64,000 nt of DNA from Roseivivax sp. THAF197b (GTDB lineage Bacteria; Pseudomonadota; Alphaproteobacteria; Rhodobacterales; Rhodobacteraceae): positions 162,001 through 226,000 of the forward strand of contig NZ_CP045318.1 in the NCBI RefSeq assembly GCF_009363255.1, read 5' to 3'. Positions 62,301 to 64,000 of this stretch are shown piece by piece (the first letter of the stretch is position 1; every line of letters begins with the position of its first letter). Under the pieces are notes generated by a model. The model was given only the letters and a program-made list of their open reading frames with translations, ran no database searches and was not told the origin of the DNA. Made by a program: the position numbers and the translations under genes.

Positions 62301-63002
62301 ATGAAACGGATGATTTCCGCAACGGCGCTCGCCGCGGTTCTGGGCCTCGGTGGCTGGTTCGCACTGCAAAACACCGGTGTGACACAGGCGACGGATAGAA
62401 CGGCCGACCTCGCTTTGCCGGGTGCGGCGAATGCGCAAGGCGCCGAGGCGGATGGGGCAGATTCGTCCGTCACCGTGCAGGAAATGGTACTGGGCGCAGA
62501 GGATGCGCCGGTCGAGGTGATCGAATATGCCTCCTTCACCTGTCCGCATTGCGCGAGCTTCCACGCCGATGTCTTCGAGGAGATCAAGGAAAACTACGTC
62601 GATACCGGCAAGGTCCGTTTCGTGTACCGCGAAGTGTATTTCGACAAGTACGGCATGTGGGCCTCGCTCGTGGCGCGCTGCGGCGGCAACCAGGATCGCT
62701 TCTTCGGGATCACCGACATGATCTACGACACGCAATCCGACTGGGCGCGCGCAGGCTCCGATGCGGCCATCGCCGAAGGTCTGCGCAAGATCGGCCGCAT
62801 TGCCGGTCTCGGCAATGACGAGTTGGAGGCCTGCCTGACTGATGGCGACAAGCTGCGCGCGCTGGTCGAGTGGTATCAGGGCAACGCGGAAGAGGACGAG
62901 ATCAGCTCGACCCCGTCTTTCGTTATCGATGGCGAGCTTTACTCCAACATGAACTACGGGGACTTCGCCGAAATCCTCGACGCGAAACTCGCCGATCAAT
63001 GA
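62301..63002 (+). CDS. DsbA-family periplasmic thiol:disulfide oxidoreductase
   Basis: 233 residues. A signal anchor (about 1-25, MKRMISATALAAVLGLGGWFAL) and a low-complexity linker lead to a thioredoxin domain with the CPHC active site (Cys81-Cys84, FTCPHCASF) and cis-Pro in STPSFVIDG. A helical insert separates the strands as in DsbA/BdbD. It introduces or shuffles disulfides in exported proteins. AAAGGAAGGTG precedes the ATG, and its stop overlaps the next start (ATGA). Confidence 0.94.
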   Translation: MKRMISATALAAVLGLGGWFALQNTGVTQATDRTADLALPGAANAQGAEADGADSSVTVQEMVLGAEDAPVEVIEYASFTCPHCASFHADVFEEIKENYVDTGKVRFVYREVYFDKYGMWASLVARCGGNQDRFFGITDMIYDTQSDWARAGSDAAIAEGLRKIGRIAGLGNDELEACLTDGDKLRALVEWYQGNAEEDEISSTPSFVIDGELYSNMNYGDFAEILDAKLADQ

Positions 63003-64000
63003 GCGTCTCTGCCCCGCGCGGGCCGCTGGAAGGTCTGAAAGTCATCGAGCTCGCGCGCATCCTGGCCGGCCCCTGGGCCGGTCAGACGTTGGCCGATCTC
63101 GGTGCGGTTGTGATCAAGGTCGAGGCCGCCGCGGGGGACGACACCCGGCAATGGGGCCCGCCCTTCATCGAGCGCGAGGGCGATACCTCCGCTTCCTATT
63201 TCCATTCCTGCAATCGGGGCAAGGCGTCGGTCATCGTCGATCTGCGGACCGACGAGGGGCAGGCGCAACTGCGTGATCTGGTGCGCGACGCCGATATCCT
63301 GATCGAGAATTTCAAAGTCGGCGGACTTGCGAAATACGGCGCCGACTACGAGAGCCTTTCGGCGGTCAATCCGCGGCTCATCTATTGCTCGATCACCGGC
63401 TTCGGCCAGACCGGGCCCTATGCGCATCGCGCGGGCTACGATTACATCATTCAGGGCATGTCCGGGCTGATGTCGATCACCGGCGATCCCGATGGCCAAC
63501 CGCAGCGCGCGGGCGTGGCGGTCACGGACCTGTTCACCGGGCTCTATTCCGTCGTGGGCATCCTGTCGGCGGTGGAGCAGAGGCACAGGACGGGCCGGGG
63601 TCAGCATATCGACATGGCGCTTCTGGATTGCGCGGTGGCGGCGACGGCCAATCAGGCGCTGAACTACCTGTCGACCGGCACGCCGCCGGGACGTACGGGG
63701 AATTACCACCCGAACCTGACGCCCTATCAGGTCTTCGAGGTTGCGGATGGTCACATCATCATCGCGACGGGCAATGACGGTCAGTATCGCCGCCTCTGCC
63801 GCCTGCTCGGTGTGCCGGAGATGGCCGAAGCGCCGGAGTTTCTGACGAATGCGGACCGCATCGCGCACCGCGCCGACATGACCGCCCGCCTGACGGCCGC
63901 GACGCTGACCTTCACCAAGGCCGACCTGCTCGCGGCCTGCGAAGCCGAGGGCGTGCCGGCCGGGCCGATCAACGACATGGCCGAGGTCATGGCCGATCCG
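62999..64000 (+). CDS. CaiB/BaiF-family CoA transferase (3' end missing)
   Basis: 334 codons are present and the frame runs off the window. It begins MSVSAPRGPLEGLKVIELARILAGPWAGQTLADLGAVVIKVE, the class III CoA-transferase start. The catalytic Asp is in VTDLFTGLYSVVGILSA, and IDMALLDCAVAATANQALNYLSTG and GTPPGRTGNYHPNLTPYQVFEV follow. The substrate acid is unknown; carnitine, oxalate and aromatic examples exist. ATGA overlap with the DsbA-like gene. Confidence 0.9.
   Translation, partial: MSVSAPRGPLEGLKVIELARILAGPWAGQTLADLGAVVIKVEAAAGDDTRQWGPPFIEREGDTSASYFHSCNRGKASVIVDLRTDEGQAQLRDLVRDADILIENFKVGGLAKYGADYESLSAVNPRLIYCSITGFGQTGPYAHRAGYDYIIQGMSGLMSITGDPDGQPQRAGVAVTDLFTGLYSVVGILSAVEQRHRTGRGQHIDMALLDCAVAATANQALNYLSTGTPPGRTGNYHPNLTPYQVFEVADGHIIIATGNDGQYRRLCRLLGVPEMAEAPEFLTNADRIAHRADMTARLTAATLTFTKADLLAACEAEGVPAGPINDMAEVMADP

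Overview
The window is ordinary chromosomal DNA from a GC-rich alphaproteobacterium, most likely a marine Rhodobacteraceae member of the Roseobacter type. The evidence is the ParA-like division regulator MipZ, an F0 ATP synthase operon (I-a-c-b'-b) separated from F1, an SdhAF4-type DUF1674 protein, an invasion-locus-B protein, alphaproteobacterial zinc-free L31 and L36, and a NosR/ApbE pair. I see no insertion sequence, prophage, CRISPR array, integrase or rRNA. Coding density is high, with many ATGA/TGATG start-stop overlaps, so the region reads as core genome with a few accessory genes.

Layout. 1-5.1 kb: 3' part of a PaaK-like acyl-CoA ligase, a secreted pseudo-caspase with peptidoglycan-binding domains, a dienelactone hydrolase, rpmJ, tRNA-Val and an N-formylglutamate amidohydrolase. 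5.1-9.7 kb (minus): lipid A/Kdo genes lpxK and waaA, a CysQ-like phosphatase and pmbA. 9.8-18 kb: a NAGPA-like secreted protein with rbfA, dapB, a small exported protein, DUF1674, rsmB, a nosR-apbE pair without nosZ, a TRIC-type channel and rnhA. 18-26.6 kb: DJ-1/PfpI protein, DUF4399, LysR, DUF3833 lipoprotein, gamma-butyrobetaine dioxygenase-like enzyme, GAF histidine kinase, rlmN, IalB and asparaginase. 26.6-30.6 kb: the complete set of committed serine biosynthesis genes, serB (minus) and serC-serA (plus), with structured leaders before serC and serA. 30.7-37.6 kb: phosphatase, UspA, Na+/alanine symporter, fmt plus a small membrane protein, glutathionyl-hydroquinone reductase, a receiver lacking its phospho-acceptor, and a lytic transglycosylase.

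37.7-46.9 kb (mostly minus): a 29-residue membrane peptide gene, smc, GNAT, lipoproteins, mipZ, an EEP-family phosphatase, rpmE, rplS and trmD. 47-53.4 kb (minus): an extended ffh-rpsP-rimM-trmD-rplS-rpmE translation/secretion cluster containing two GNATs, a chorismate mutase, an OmpV-type porin-like protein and an unknown membrane protein. 53.7-55.6 kb: azoR with a divergent LysR, then an ArsR regulator. 55.9-58.5 kb: the F0 operon atpI-B-E-X-F ending in a clear terminator. 58.6-64 kb: unknown protein, alkane monooxygenase, mutY, DUF721, DsbA-like thiol oxidoreductase and a CaiB-type CoA transferase cut by the window edge.

I found no strongly novel multi-gene system. The best leads are small: the serC leader whose hairpins compete with its ribosome binding site; a 29-aa ORF behind a complete 13-nt anti-Shine-Dalgarno match; a plus-strand hairpin exposing CTCCTCCC near rpmE; an orphan nosR-apbE pair; a caspase-like domain without catalytic residues; and regulator-like sites (a CtrA-type TTAA-N7-TTAA and a perfect DnaA box) near mipZ and smc.
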